Made by a program: the position numbers and the translations under genes. DNA of 7,443 nt from an uncultured Lachnospiraceae bacterium (GTDB lineage: Bacteria; Bacillota; Clostridia; Lachnospirales; Lachnospiraceae), in assembly GCA_947178115.1 (NCBI GenBank), contig CAMWXF010000077.1, positions 1 to 7,443 of the forward strand, in the 5' to 3' direction. Position 1 is the first letter of the stretch, and the number at the start of each line of letters is the position of its first letter. Positions 1 through 5,722 of this stretch are shown here, one piece after another. Under the pieces are notes generated by a model that saw nothing but the letters and a program-made list of their open reading frames with translations, did not search any database and was not told the DNA's origin.

Positions 1-249
1 CAGATCAGAGAGCTTTTGGAAGAGAAATTCAAACAGTCGGACGACTTCCTGCATCGGGAGAACGTCAAAGTATACCGTAATGTGCAGGCGGCTGTGGCGG
101 AGGAACTGAGCAAGCAGACGGAGGAATTGAAGAAAAGCCAGATCGATAACCGGGGAAGCAGAGCGGTGCTGCCGATCGCTGTTTTGATCCTGATTGGAGT
201 GATCGCGGATATTTTGATCAAATTGTTTGCCATTGTGATTCCGATGTAG
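1..249 (+). CDS. C-terminal part of an unrecognised protein ending in a membrane segment
   Basis: The frame is open from base 1 to the TAG at 247-249, so 82 residues are visible and the true start lies upstream. An in-frame TTG at 16 exists but has no ribosome binding site, so I do not take it as the start. Visible residues 1-50 are strongly charged and helical in character (RELLEEKF, EELSKQTEELKK), suggesting a coiled coil or amphipathic helix. Residues about 55-80 are hydrophobic (AVLPIAVLILIGVIAD and onward) and form a likely single transmembrane segment with almost nothing after it, which fits a C-terminal (tail) anchor with a cytoplasmic helical part. I do not recognise the family and assign no function. 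The flavin reductase gene begins 31 bp downstream with no visible terminator between, so the two are probably co-transcribed. Confidence 0.7.
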   Translation, partial: QIRELLEEKFKQSDDFLHRENVKVYRNVQAAVAEELSKQTEELKKSQIDNRGSRAVLPIAVLILIGVIADILIKLFAIVIPM

Positions 250-267
250 AGATACGGTTACGGGAAA

Positions 268-272
268 CGGAG
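268..272 (+). promoter_or_regulatory. Ribosome binding site deciding the flavin reductase start
   Basis: CGGAG at 268-272 lies 8 nt before the ATG at 281. An in-frame GTG at 272 would overlap this site and has nothing usable upstream, so the ATG is preferred and the protein begins MSRQTWK. Confidence 0.6.
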
Positions 273-280
273 TGTTTACG

Positions 281-898
281 ATGAGCAGACAAACATGGAA
301 AGCGGGAAATATGCTCTATCCGCTGCCGGCAGTTTTAGTCAGTGTCTCTGACCGCGCAGGCAGATCCAATCTATTTACCGTGGCATGGACGGGGACGATC
401 TGTTCCGATCCGCCTATGGTGTCTATATCCGTCAGACCGGAACGCTATTCGTACCATATGATAGAGGAGACGGGAGAATATGTGATCAATCTGACGACGG
501 AATCACTTGCTTATGCAACGGATTACTGTGGTGTTAAGAGCGGCAGGGATGTAGATAAGTGGAAAGAGACGGGATTGACGCAGATCATGGGCGCGCACGT
601 GCAGGCACCTATGGTGTCGGAGAGCCCGGTGAATATAGAGTGCCGTGTGACGCAGAAGCTTGAGCTGGGAACCCATCATATGTTTCTGGCTGAGGTTCTT
701 GCGGTTCATGTGGACGAACAGTATATGGATGAGAGCGGCAGATTTCTGTTAAACGACGCAAAGCCGTTAGTCTATTCCCACGGCAGGTATCTGGGGGTAG
801 GGCAAGAAATCGGTTCATTCGGTTACAGTGTAAAAAAGGACAAGACAAAGCAAAAGCATCGGAACAGTACGGCCAGCCGTGATAACAGGAGGCGATAG
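281..898 (+). CDS. Flavin reductase-like FMN-binding split-barrel protein
   Basis: The 205-residue product reads as a member of the flavin reductase-like (flavoredoxin type) FMN-binding family, small soluble cytoplasmic proteins that bind FMN and pass electrons from NAD(P)H or a partner protein. The family signature is clear near residues 30-70: SNLFTVAWTGTICSDPPMVS, then SVRPERYSYHMI and the EYVINL strand. Later come the strand around NIECRV (118-123) and GTHHMFLAEVLAVHVDE (130-146), which usually completes the barrel near the flavin, and a C-terminal KPLVYSHGRYLGVG segment (161-174). Residues 185-205 form an unusually basic tail that I would not expect in the family core. The physiological substrate cannot be told from sequence. 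The gene lies 31 bp after the upstream gene, and its stop is 9 bp from the dinB stop on the other strand. No intrinsic terminator is visible there, so transcripts of the two genes probably overlap. Confidence 0.88.
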   Translation: MSRQTWKAGNMLYPLPAVLVSVSDRAGRSNLFTVAWTGTICSDPPMVSISVRPERYSYHMIEETGEYVINLTTESLAYATDYCGVKSGRDVDKWKETGLTQIMGAHVQAPMVSESPVNIECRVTQKLELGTHHMFLAEVLAVHVDEQYMDESGRFLLNDAKPLVYSHGRYLGVGQEIGSFGYSVKKDKTKQKHRNSTASRDNRRR

Positions 899-907
899 AA
901 GCCGGCT

Positions 908-2149
908 TTAGTGCTGACGGGGAGGGCGGTCCTGCAACAGGCTGCCGCGGACGATCGAATCCGCACCATAACGTTTTCGGATAGAATCCAGAGCGGCATC
1001 AAGCTGCTCTTTTTTCTTGGAAGAAGGCTCTGTGCGGGAGACGGACGTCTGCGAGGATTGCGGCAGGTCAAAGAGAGACATCTGCACCGGCTCCGTGCAG
1101 GAGACCAGCTTGGAGGAGCGGATACCCAGAAGCCGCACCGGCGTGCCGTCCCAGATCTCATCAAAAAGGTCACAGGCAGTCCGATAGATCGTGTCTGTGT
1201 GGTTGGTCGGGGTAAGCAGGGTGGTCTGATGGGAGACCTTCTTAAAAGTGTTATATTTGATCTCTGTGCTGATCATACCGGCGGACTGGTCGGAAGCGCG
1301 CAGCCTGCCGGAGACGGATTCCGCCAGAGACAGAAGGACTCTGTGAGCCGTCTGTGTATCTTCGGCATCCTGACTTAACGTGGTGGAGTTGCCGATCCCC
1401 TTGGCATCTGCGTGGGTGGTAACTACCTCAGCTGCGTCGATTCCGTTGGCATATTCCCATAGAAGTGTACCATGGCTTTTCAGATGCGCTTTCACAATGG
1501 AACGGTCGGTACGGGCCAGGTCGCCGATGGTCAGTATCTCTAATTTGCGCAGCGACTCCACGCTGGAATGACCGCACATAAACAGGGAGGATACAGGGAG
1601 AGGCCACATCTTTTCCTGTATCTCATGGGAGTATAACGTGTGTACCAGATTGGGTTTGCGGAAATCGGATGCCATCTTTGCGAGGACTTTCCGATCGGAG
1701 ATCCCCACATTGACGGTGAATCCCAATTCTTGTTCGACACGGTCTTTGATCAGATGGGCAGCGGCTTCCGGAGACGGATACTGTCTGCGTATAGGGGTAT
1801 AGTCCATGTAGCACTCGTCCACACTGACCTGCTCGATATCCGGACAGAAGCTGGACAGAAGTTCCATCAATTCCCGGCTCCTGCGATCGTACAGTTTGTG
1901 ATCCGGGGGCTCCAGCGTCAGACCGGGGCATTTACGCATGGCATTGACGATGGGTTCACCTGTAACGATACCGTAGGATTTGGCGGGTATGGATTTTGCC
2001 AGCACCACGCCGTGACGTTTTGCCATGTCGCCGCCGATGATGGAAGGGATCGTGCGCAGATCGACAGAATCGCCGTTATGCAGTTTTTCCAGAGCGCTCC
2101 AGCTTAGGTAAGCGGAGTTGACGTCTATGTGAAAAATTATTTTATCCAT
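908..2149 (-). CDS. dinB: DNA polymerase IV, Y-family translesion polymerase
   Basis: The 413-residue product is a Y-family translesion DNA polymerase, which copies past damaged bases with low fidelity. The start gives MDKIIFHIDVNSAYLSW, where D9 is the first catalytic metal ligand and Y14 sits at the steric-gate position. The second catalytic motif SVDECYMD is at 109-116, with D111 and E112. NVGISDRKVLAKMASDFRKP (147-166) is the conserved palm/fingers segment, the helix-hairpin-helix thumb region lies around 183-235, and the little-finger domain runs to about 348. QMSLFD at 356-361 matches the beta sliding-clamp binding motif QxxLF and is followed by a Ser/Lys-rich linker and a short conserved C-terminal helix. 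Length is normal for the Clostridia form. Upstream in-frame starts at 2164 (ATG) and 2167 (GTG) are possible. I prefer 2149 because it begins at the family's usual MDxIIFHIDVN. No start has a good ribosome binding site. The gene converges with the flavin reductase gene and diverges from the M23 gene. Confidence 0.95.
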   Translation of the reverse strand: MDKIIFHIDVNSAYLSWSALEKLHNGDSVDLRTIPSIIGGDMAKRHGVVLAKSIPAKSYGIVTGEPIVNAMRKCPGLTLEPPDHKLYDRRSRELMELLSSFCPDIEQVSVDECYMDYTPIRRQYPSPEAAAHLIKDRVEQELGFTVNVGISDRKVLAKMASDFRKPNLVHTLYSHEIQEKMWPLPVSSLFMCGHSSVESLRKLEILTIGDLARTDRSIVKAHLKSHGTLLWEYANGIDAAEVVTTHADAKGIGNSTTLSQDAEDTQTAHRVLLSLAESVSGRLRASDQSAGMISTEIKYNTFKKVSHQTTLLTPTNHTDTIYRTACDLFDEIWDGTPVRLLGIRSSKLVSCTEPVQMSLFDLPQSSQTSVSRTEPSSKKKEQLDAALDSIRKRYGADSIVRGSLLQDRPPRQH

Positions 2150-2155
2150 ACCCGA

Positions 2156-2184
2156 ATTATACATCACTTTACTTTTTGTGGAAA
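2156..2184 (-). promoter_or_regulatory. Candidate dinB promoter placing the start site on the ATG
   Basis: On the minus strand, a perfect TATAAT -10 (plus coordinates 2156-2161) is preceded at 17 bp by TTTCCA (2179-2184, 4 of 6 to TTGACA). Transcription would begin around 2149-2150, on the A of the dinB ATG, giving a leaderless mRNA. A competing, more conventional promoter is TTGTAA (2216-2221), 16 bp, TATATT (2194-2199), which would give a leader of about 38 nt. The region is AT-rich and chance matches are likely. Confidence 0.35.
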
Positions 2185-2196
2185 TACTGCTAGAAT
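2168..2196 (+). promoter_or_regulatory. Candidate M23 gene promoter (extended -10)
   Basis: TTTACT (2168-2173), a 17-bp spacer, then TAGAAT (2191-2196) preceded by TGC, which makes an extended -10. The predicted start is near 2203. If this promoter is the one used, the direct repeat at 2203-2219 falls at or just downstream of the start, a position that suits repression. It overlaps the candidate dinB promoters on the other strand. Confidence 0.45.
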
Positions 2197-2202
2197 ATAA
2201 AA

Positions 2203-2219
2203 TGTTACGTTTTTGTTAC
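2203..2219 (+). promoter_or_regulatory. WalR (YycF)-type binding box, candidate
   Basis: TGTTAC at 2203-2208 is repeated as TGTTAC at 2214-2219, with 5 bp between and so an 11-bp period, about one helical turn. This exactly fits the published WalR consensus TGTWAH-N5-TGTWAH. WalRK is the essential two-component system of low-GC Gram-positives that controls autolysins, including M23 and LysM hydrolases, which is what the next gene encodes. No walR gene is in the window, and related OmpR-family regulators (PhoP) also use 11-bp direct repeats, so the regulator identity is inferred. Confidence 0.5.
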
Positions 2220-2244
2220 AAAGGAGTTATTGTTCGGATATAAC
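2215..2244 (+). promoter_or_regulatory. Alternative M23 gene promoter overlapping the WalR-like box
   Basis: GTTACA (2215-2220, 4 of 6), an 18-bp spacer, then TATAAC (2239-2244, 5 of 6). The second TGTTAC half-site would overlap this -35, the arrangement expected for an activator of the OmpR family. Transcription would start near 2251, after the ATG at 2247, so translation would have to begin at 2316 or later. It would also mean that AAAGGAG (2220-2226) is spacer DNA and not a ribosome binding site. Confidence 0.3.
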
Positions 2245-2315
2245 CAATGCCCGGTGCAAACGGAAGTTACCAAAACATACCAACCGGCATACAGATAAAT
2301 GGTTTTAAAATAAAG

Positions 2316-3902
2316 ATGATGAAAAAGTTCAGCAGATATTATAAAAAGATGAAAATTGCATATATTAAGGTTGCGGTACTTGCAATTGTTGTCGCTGCAC
2401 TCTTTTTTCCGAGTTATCAGAAATTAGAAAGCACGGGCGACAATATCTTTACGGTGTATTTAAACGGCACGCAGGTAGGGATCGTGGGCGATCCGGGGCA
2501 GGCGGAGGACTGTCTGATCGCAGCGCGCAAGAGACTTGCGGGAACGAGTGATGAATTAGTGCTTGCAGACAGTGAGATGAGTTATGAGGGACAGGAGGTG
2601 CTTTGGGGCGCTATTGATGACACGAGTGTCATAACTATAAATATGACATCCGTGTTGAAGAACAGCGTTAAGGAGACGCTGAATCGTTCTTATACGGTCA
2701 AGATTAACGAATACACCGTCAACTTATCCAGCACGGAGGAAGTGTTGGCGCTGTTGCAGGCCTCGATCAACAAATATGACAGCGAAAGTGAATATTATGT
2801 GGATCTGGTGCTCGACGGTAACAGAGAACTTAATGTTCTGACGACGCAGATCTATTCCGCCAGCGAGCAGAAGGAAGAGGAGAAGGCCGCGGAGGAAGTC
2901 ATGACCAGCGTGGGAATCAATGCAGAGCTGGATGCGATGTTTGCGGATGTTGAGCCGGCAGTGGAAAAAGATTTCTCCGATTATGAGCTCGGGCTTAAGT
3001 CTTTACAATTTGGTGATACGGTGGAGGTAGTGGAGTCTTATCTGCAGGATGATGAGATCACTTCTTTAAGTCAGGCGATAGAAGAAGTGACGAAAGAGCA
3101 GGAGAAGGAACAGATCTACGAGGTGGTTTCCGGAGATACTCTGTCTCAGATTGCGGAGAAGAATGAAATTCCGTTAGCGGATCTCATTGCGATGAACGAG
3201 ACGATAGAGAATGAAAATTCCATGATCCGCGTGGGGGACGAGCTGATCGTCACCGTGCCGGAGCCGGAACTTTCGGTGGAACGTACGGAAGAAGTATACT
3301 ATGAGGAAGATTATGAGGCGGATATTATATATGTAGATAACGATGACTGGTACACAACGCAGACGAAGACTCTGCAGGAGCCTTCCGCAGGGCATCGTAA
3401 AGTTGTAGCGAATGTCTCTTACCGTAATAAAGAGGAAGTAGTCAGGGATATTTTAAAAGAAGAGATCACTTATGAAGCGGTCCCGAAGATCGTGGAACGG
3501 GGAACGAAGATTCCGCCGACTTACATCAAACCGATTTCCGGCGGACGTCAGACCTCCGGCTTCGGCAGGCGCAGGGCACCTACGAGAGGGGCGAGCAGTA
3601 ATCATAAGGGAATAGACTGGGCTACGCCTGTAGGTACGGCAGTCATGGCATCTTCTGCGGGAACCGTTGTGAAAGCGGGATGGGGCAGAGGATACGGCTA
3701 TGTGGTATATATTAATCACGCAGATGGCAGGCAGACCAGATACGGTCACTTAAGCAAGGTATTGGTATCACAGGGACAGACTGTCAGCCAGGGACAGAAG
3801 ATTGCGCTGAGCGGTAATACCGGCGTGAGTACGGGTCCCCATGTGCACTTTGAAATATTGATCAATGGCAGCCAGGTGAATCCGCTGAATTACCTTAATT
3901 AA
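2316..3902 (+). CDS. Membrane-anchored cell-wall M23 peptidase with LysM and G5 domains
   Basis: From the ATG at 2316 the product has 528 residues. A basic N-terminus and one transmembrane segment (about 14-31, IAYIKVAVLAIVVAALFF) place the rest outside the membrane. Residues about 45-180 resemble the repeated extracellular module of YabE-like wall proteins. A very acidic helical stretch follows (184-266). Next come a LysM domain (267-312, YEVVSGDTLSQIAEKN) that binds peptidoglycan glycan, a G5-like domain (316-395), and a C-terminal M23 metallopeptidase domain (about 424-522). The zinc and catalytic residues are intact: H430 and D434 in NHKGID, H478 in RYGH, and H509 and H511 in HVHFE. It should cut peptide cross-links of peptidoglycan during growth or division. 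An in-frame ATG at 2247 would add 23 residues. I chose 2316 because the extension has no recognisable content and its only ribosome site is 20 nt away, but neither start has a good one. murA follows 291 bp later. Confidence 0.9.
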   Translation: MMKKFSRYYKKMKIAYIKVAVLAIVVAALFFPSYQKLESTGDNIFTVYLNGTQVGIVGDPGQAEDCLIAARKRLAGTSDELVLADSEMSYEGQEVLWGAIDDTSVITINMTSVLKNSVKETLNRSYTVKINEYTVNLSSTEEVLALLQASINKYDSESEYYVDLVLDGNRELNVLTTQIYSASEQKEEEKAAEEVMTSVGINAELDAMFADVEPAVEKDFSDYELGLKSLQFGDTVEVVESYLQDDEITSLSQAIEEVTKEQEKEQIYEVVSGDTLSQIAEKNEIPLADLIAMNETIENENSMIRVGDELIVTVPEPELSVERTEEVYYEEDYEADIIYVDNDDWYTTQTKTLQEPSAGHRKVVANVSYRNKEEVVRDILKEEITYEAVPKIVERGTKIPPTYIKPISGGRQTSGFGRRRAPTRGASSNHKGIDWATPVGTAVMASSAGTVVKAGWGRGYGYVVYINHADGRQTRYGHLSKVLVSQGQTVSQGQKIALSGNTGVSTGPHVHFEILINGSQVNPLNYLN

Positions 3903-3905
3903 GGT
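3892..3905. repeat. Perfect 14-bp palindrome over the M23 stop codon
   Basis: ACCTTAATTAAGGT is self-complementary and contains the TAA stop. It could fold as a 5-bp stem with an AATT loop, but it has no T-run after it, so it is not a convincing terminator. I see no better terminator between this gene and murA. Confidence 0.35.
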
Positions 3906-3978
3906 GGGGCTTACACTCCGCAGGGATCTATGGCGCGGATCGATGATAACGAATGGCGATGGCAAACAAAGGTTCCCG

Positions 3979-3994
3979 TTTACAAATATGTAAA
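3979..3994. promoter_or_regulatory. Inverted repeat inside the murA promoter, possible operator
   Basis: TTTACA (3979-3984), four bases, TGTAAA (3989-3994): 6-bp arms in perfect inverted symmetry. The left arm is the -35 element itself and the right arm lies in the spacer, so a dimeric repressor bound here would block RNA polymerase. The motif is short and AT-rich, and I cannot name a regulator for it. Confidence 0.3.
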
Positions 3995-4006
3995 ATATGG
4001 TATACT
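3979..4006 (+). promoter_or_regulatory. murA promoter (sigma-A, extended -10)
   Basis: TTTACA (3979-3984, 5 of 6), a 16-bp spacer, then TATACT (4001-4006, 5 of 6) preceded by TGG, an extended -10. This is one of the best promoters in the window. The predicted start near 4013 leaves a leader of about 180 nt before murA. Nothing recognisable lies between the M23 stop at 3902 and this promoter. Confidence 0.7.
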
Positions 4007-4012
4007 GTTATT

Positions 4013-4193
4013 TAATTGTTTAGGTTTTTATTATTTAGACTTTTATTATTTTAGGAAATTCTTTGACGTATTTCGAGTTCGCGACAAGTTTTTCAAGATA
4101 CGTAGTATCTCATTGGAATACTCATAATCTCGTAACCTCGCGAAACTCAATTTTTGCTATGATTTTATTTCGTTTAATATACAGGGGACAATT
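4013..4193 (+). other. Long AT-rich structured 5' leader of murA
   Basis: About 180 nt of predicted leader without a convincing ORF. The first 45 nt are U-rich, with TTTAG recurring at 4019, 4034 and 4050 and TTTTATTATTT given twice (4026 and 4041). Several stems compete. TTCGCGA (4078-4084) pairs perfectly with TCGCGAA (4138-4144) and extends past a bulge with GAG (4075-4077) and CTC (4146-4148). AGATAC/GTATCT (4096-4101, 4105-4110) has a 3-nt loop. ACGTATTT (4066-4073) can pair instead with AGATACGT (4096-4103). The long stem is followed by AATTTTTG (4149-4156), so it could act as a weak terminator. The murA ribosome site AGGGGA (4183-4188) ends the leader. It matches no RNA class I know. 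Confidence 0.4.
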
Positions 4194-5486
4194 ATGGAAC
4201 AATATGCGATTAAAGGTGGAAATCCGTTAGTCGGCGAAGTGGAGATCGGCGGTGCCAAGAATGCGGCGCTGGCTATTCTTGCTGCGGCTGTTATGACGGA
4301 TGAAACCGTGGTGATAGAGAACGTGCCGGATGTCAGGGACACCAACGTGCTGATACAGGCGATGGAGAGCATCGGTGTGATTGTAACCAGACCGGACCGG
4401 CATACGGTTAAGATTAATGCGTCACAGATCAATGATCTTGTGATTGAAGATGATTATATTAAGAAGATCAGGGCATCTTACTATCTGTTAGGTGCACTGC
4501 TCGGTAAATACAAGAAAGCGGAGGTTGCCCTTCCGGGCGGCTGTAACATCGGGCTTCGGCCGATCGATCAGCATATCAAAGGCTTCCGTGCGCTGGGAGC
4601 CAATGTGAGGATCGAACATGGTCTGATCATCACAGAGACGGAGAAATTAGTCGGCAATCATGTCTATATGGATGTCGTGACGGTAGGCGCGACCATGAAT
4701 GTGATGATGGCGGCCGTTATGGCGCAGGGGCAGACTGTAATCGAAAATGCGGCGAAAGAACCGCATGTGGTGGATCTTGCCAATTTCCTGAACAGTATGG
4801 GCGCGAATATTAAGGGCGCCGGTACGGATGTGATCAGGATCAGGGGCGTGGAGAAGCTGCACGGTACTGAGTATGTCATCATTCCCGATCAGATTGAGGC
4901 GGGAACTTTCATGTTTGCGGCAGCGGTGACTAAGGGCGATGTGACGGTGAAAAATGTGATTCCGAAGCATTTGGAGTCGATTAGCGCCAAGCTGTTAGAG
5001 ATCGGCTGCGAAGTGGAGGAGTCTGACGATGCGGTCCGCGTGGTGGCGTCGAAACCGCTTGGGCATACGCATGTGAAGACATTGCCTTATCCCGGCTTTC
5101 CGACGGATATGCAGCCACAGATTACAGTGACACTGGGATTATCCGGTGGGACAAGTATCGTTACGGAGAGTATATTTGAGAACAGATTCAAATATGTAGA
5201 TGAGCTGACCCGTATGGGAGCTAATATCAAAGTCGAAGGTAATACGGCGATCATTGACGGTGTCAAGCAATATACCGGTGCAAGTATTACGGCTCCGGAT
5301 CTGAGGGCAGGTGCGGCGCTTGTGATTGCGGCACTGGCGGCAGAAGGGATCACGACCATAGATGAGATTAAGTATATCGAGCGCGGCTACGAGGATTTCC
5401 ATCTGAAGCTGCAGGGACTGGGCGCGCAGATTGAAAAGGTCGAGACTCAGAGGGATATGCAGAAGTTTAAGCTGAAAGTCGGCTAA
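4194..5486 (+). CDS. murA: UDP-N-acetylglucosamine 1-carboxyvinyltransferase
   Basis: The 430-residue product is MurA, the cytoplasmic enzyme that transfers enolpyruvate from phosphoenolpyruvate to UDP-GlcNAc, the first committed step of peptidoglycan precursor synthesis and the target of fosfomycin. Key residues are present: K22 and N23 in GGAKNAALA, the catalytic C117 in PGGCNIGLRPID (cysteine rather than aspartate, so the fosfomycin-sensitive type), and D305 in PGFPTDMQPQ, equivalent to the essential D305 of E. coli MurA. C-terminal R371 and the AGAALVIAALAAEG segment (372-385) are typical. Length is normal for the two-domain inside-out barrel. The start is supported by AGGGGA 5 nt upstream. 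Many low-GC Gram-positives carry two MurA paralogues, and I cannot tell which this is. It is preceded by its own promoter and a long leader, and followed with no terminator by the metK promoter and riboswitch. Confidence 0.97.
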   Translation: MEQYAIKGGNPLVGEVEIGGAKNAALAILAAAVMTDETVVIENVPDVRDTNVLIQAMESIGVIVTRPDRHTVKINASQINDLVIEDDYIKKIRASYYLLGALLGKYKKAEVALPGGCNIGLRPIDQHIKGFRALGANVRIEHGLIITETEKLVGNHVYMDVVTVGATMNVMMAAVMAQGQTVIENAAKEPHVVDLANFLNSMGANIKGAGTDVIRIRGVEKLHGTEYVIIPDQIEAGTFMFAAAVTKGDVTVKNVIPKHLESISAKLLEIGCEVEESDDAVRVVASKPLGHTHVKTLPYPGFPTDMQPQITVTLGLSGGTSIVTESIFENRFKYVDELTRMGANIKVEGNTAIIDGVKQYTGASITAPDLRAGAALVIAALAAEGITTIDEIKYIERGYEDFHLKLQGLGAQIEKVETQRDMQKFKLKVG

Positions 5487-5490
5487 CTAC

Positions 5491-5519
5491 TTGACATATG
5501 CTCTGTATGGGTGTATGTT
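5491..5519 (+). promoter_or_regulatory. metK riboswitch promoter
   Basis: A perfect TTGACA -35 (5491-5496) begins 4 nt after the murA stop codon, followed at 17 bp by TATGTT (5514-5519, 4 of 6). The predicted start is around 5526, about 30 nt before the first riboswitch helix. Confidence 0.6.
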
Positions 5520-5555
5520 ATGTACAGATATGAAAATTCCATATTGTGATGTTTT

Positions 5556-5669
5556 CTCTTATTCAGAGTGGTGGAGATACATAGGATCTGTGAAGCCACG
5601 GCAACCCCTGCGAAGGAAGGTGCCAACCTGAGCGAAAATACTGTCATATGGCAGCTCGAACAATAAGAG
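5556..5669 (+). ncRNA. SAM-I (S-box) riboswitch upstream of metK
   Basis: The aptamer is recognisable throughout. P1 is CTCTTATT (5556-5563) with AATAAGAG (5662-5669), 8 perfect pairs. P2 is GTGG/CCAC (5568-5571, 5596-5599) with an inner AGAT/ATCT helix (5575-5578, 5586-5589). The conserved GGCAACC follows at 5600-5606. P3 is capped by a GCGA tetraloop (5610-5613), then AAGGTGCCAACCTGAGCG (5618-5635). P4 is GAGC/GCTC around CTGTC/GGCAG. AGG in the P2 loop (5583-5585) can pair with CCT (5627-5629), the known pseudoknot. Binding of S-adenosylmethionine stabilises P1, frees the terminator arm and stops transcription before metK. At low SAM, AATAAG (5662-5667) plus GGA (5669-5671) pairs with TCC (5692-5694) plus CTTATT (5696-5701) as antiterminator. 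Confidence 0.95.
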
Positions 5670-5691
5670 GATTTGATTATCGACTGTCAGG

Positions 5692-5719
5692 TCCGCTTAT
5701 TTAGATAAGCGGATTTTTT
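5692..5719 (+). terminator. Riboswitch-controlled intrinsic terminator
   Basis: TCCGCTTAT (5692-5700) pairs perfectly with ATAAGCGGA (5705-5713) around a TTAG loop, and the run of six T ends at 5719. Its 5' arm can instead pair with the 3' strand of riboswitch P1, so this is the expression platform of the SAM-I switch. Confidence 0.92.
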
Positions 5720-5722
5720 GCG

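Noticed and set aside
899..908. AAGCCGGCTT palindrome between the flavin reductase and dinB stops as a bidirectional terminator
   Set aside because: The 10-bp palindrome leaves no loop and has no T-run on either side.
911..1378. Open frame of 155 codons on the plus strand
   Set aside because: It lies wholly antisense to dinB, has no ribosome binding site, and its translation (many Arg, Gly, Gln) resembles no family. The dinB frame with intact catalytic motifs explains the region.
1640..2107. Second plus-strand open frame of 155 codons opposite dinB
   Set aside because: This is a shadow of the dinB reading frame, with no start signals and no recognisable domain.
2150..2246. LexA/SOS box for dinB
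   Set aside because: I looked for a GAAC-N4-GTTC type site on both strands of the divergent region and found none.
4063..4068. TTGACG resembling a second murA -35 element
   Set aside because: No acceptable -10 lies 16-18 bp downstream, whereas the 3979-4006 promoter has both elements and an extended -10.
3930..4127. Small plus-strand frame of 65 codons in the gap before murA
   Set aside because: It runs straight through the murA promoter and leader, is AT-driven (Phe, Tyr, Leu rich), and has no ribosome binding site before its ATG.
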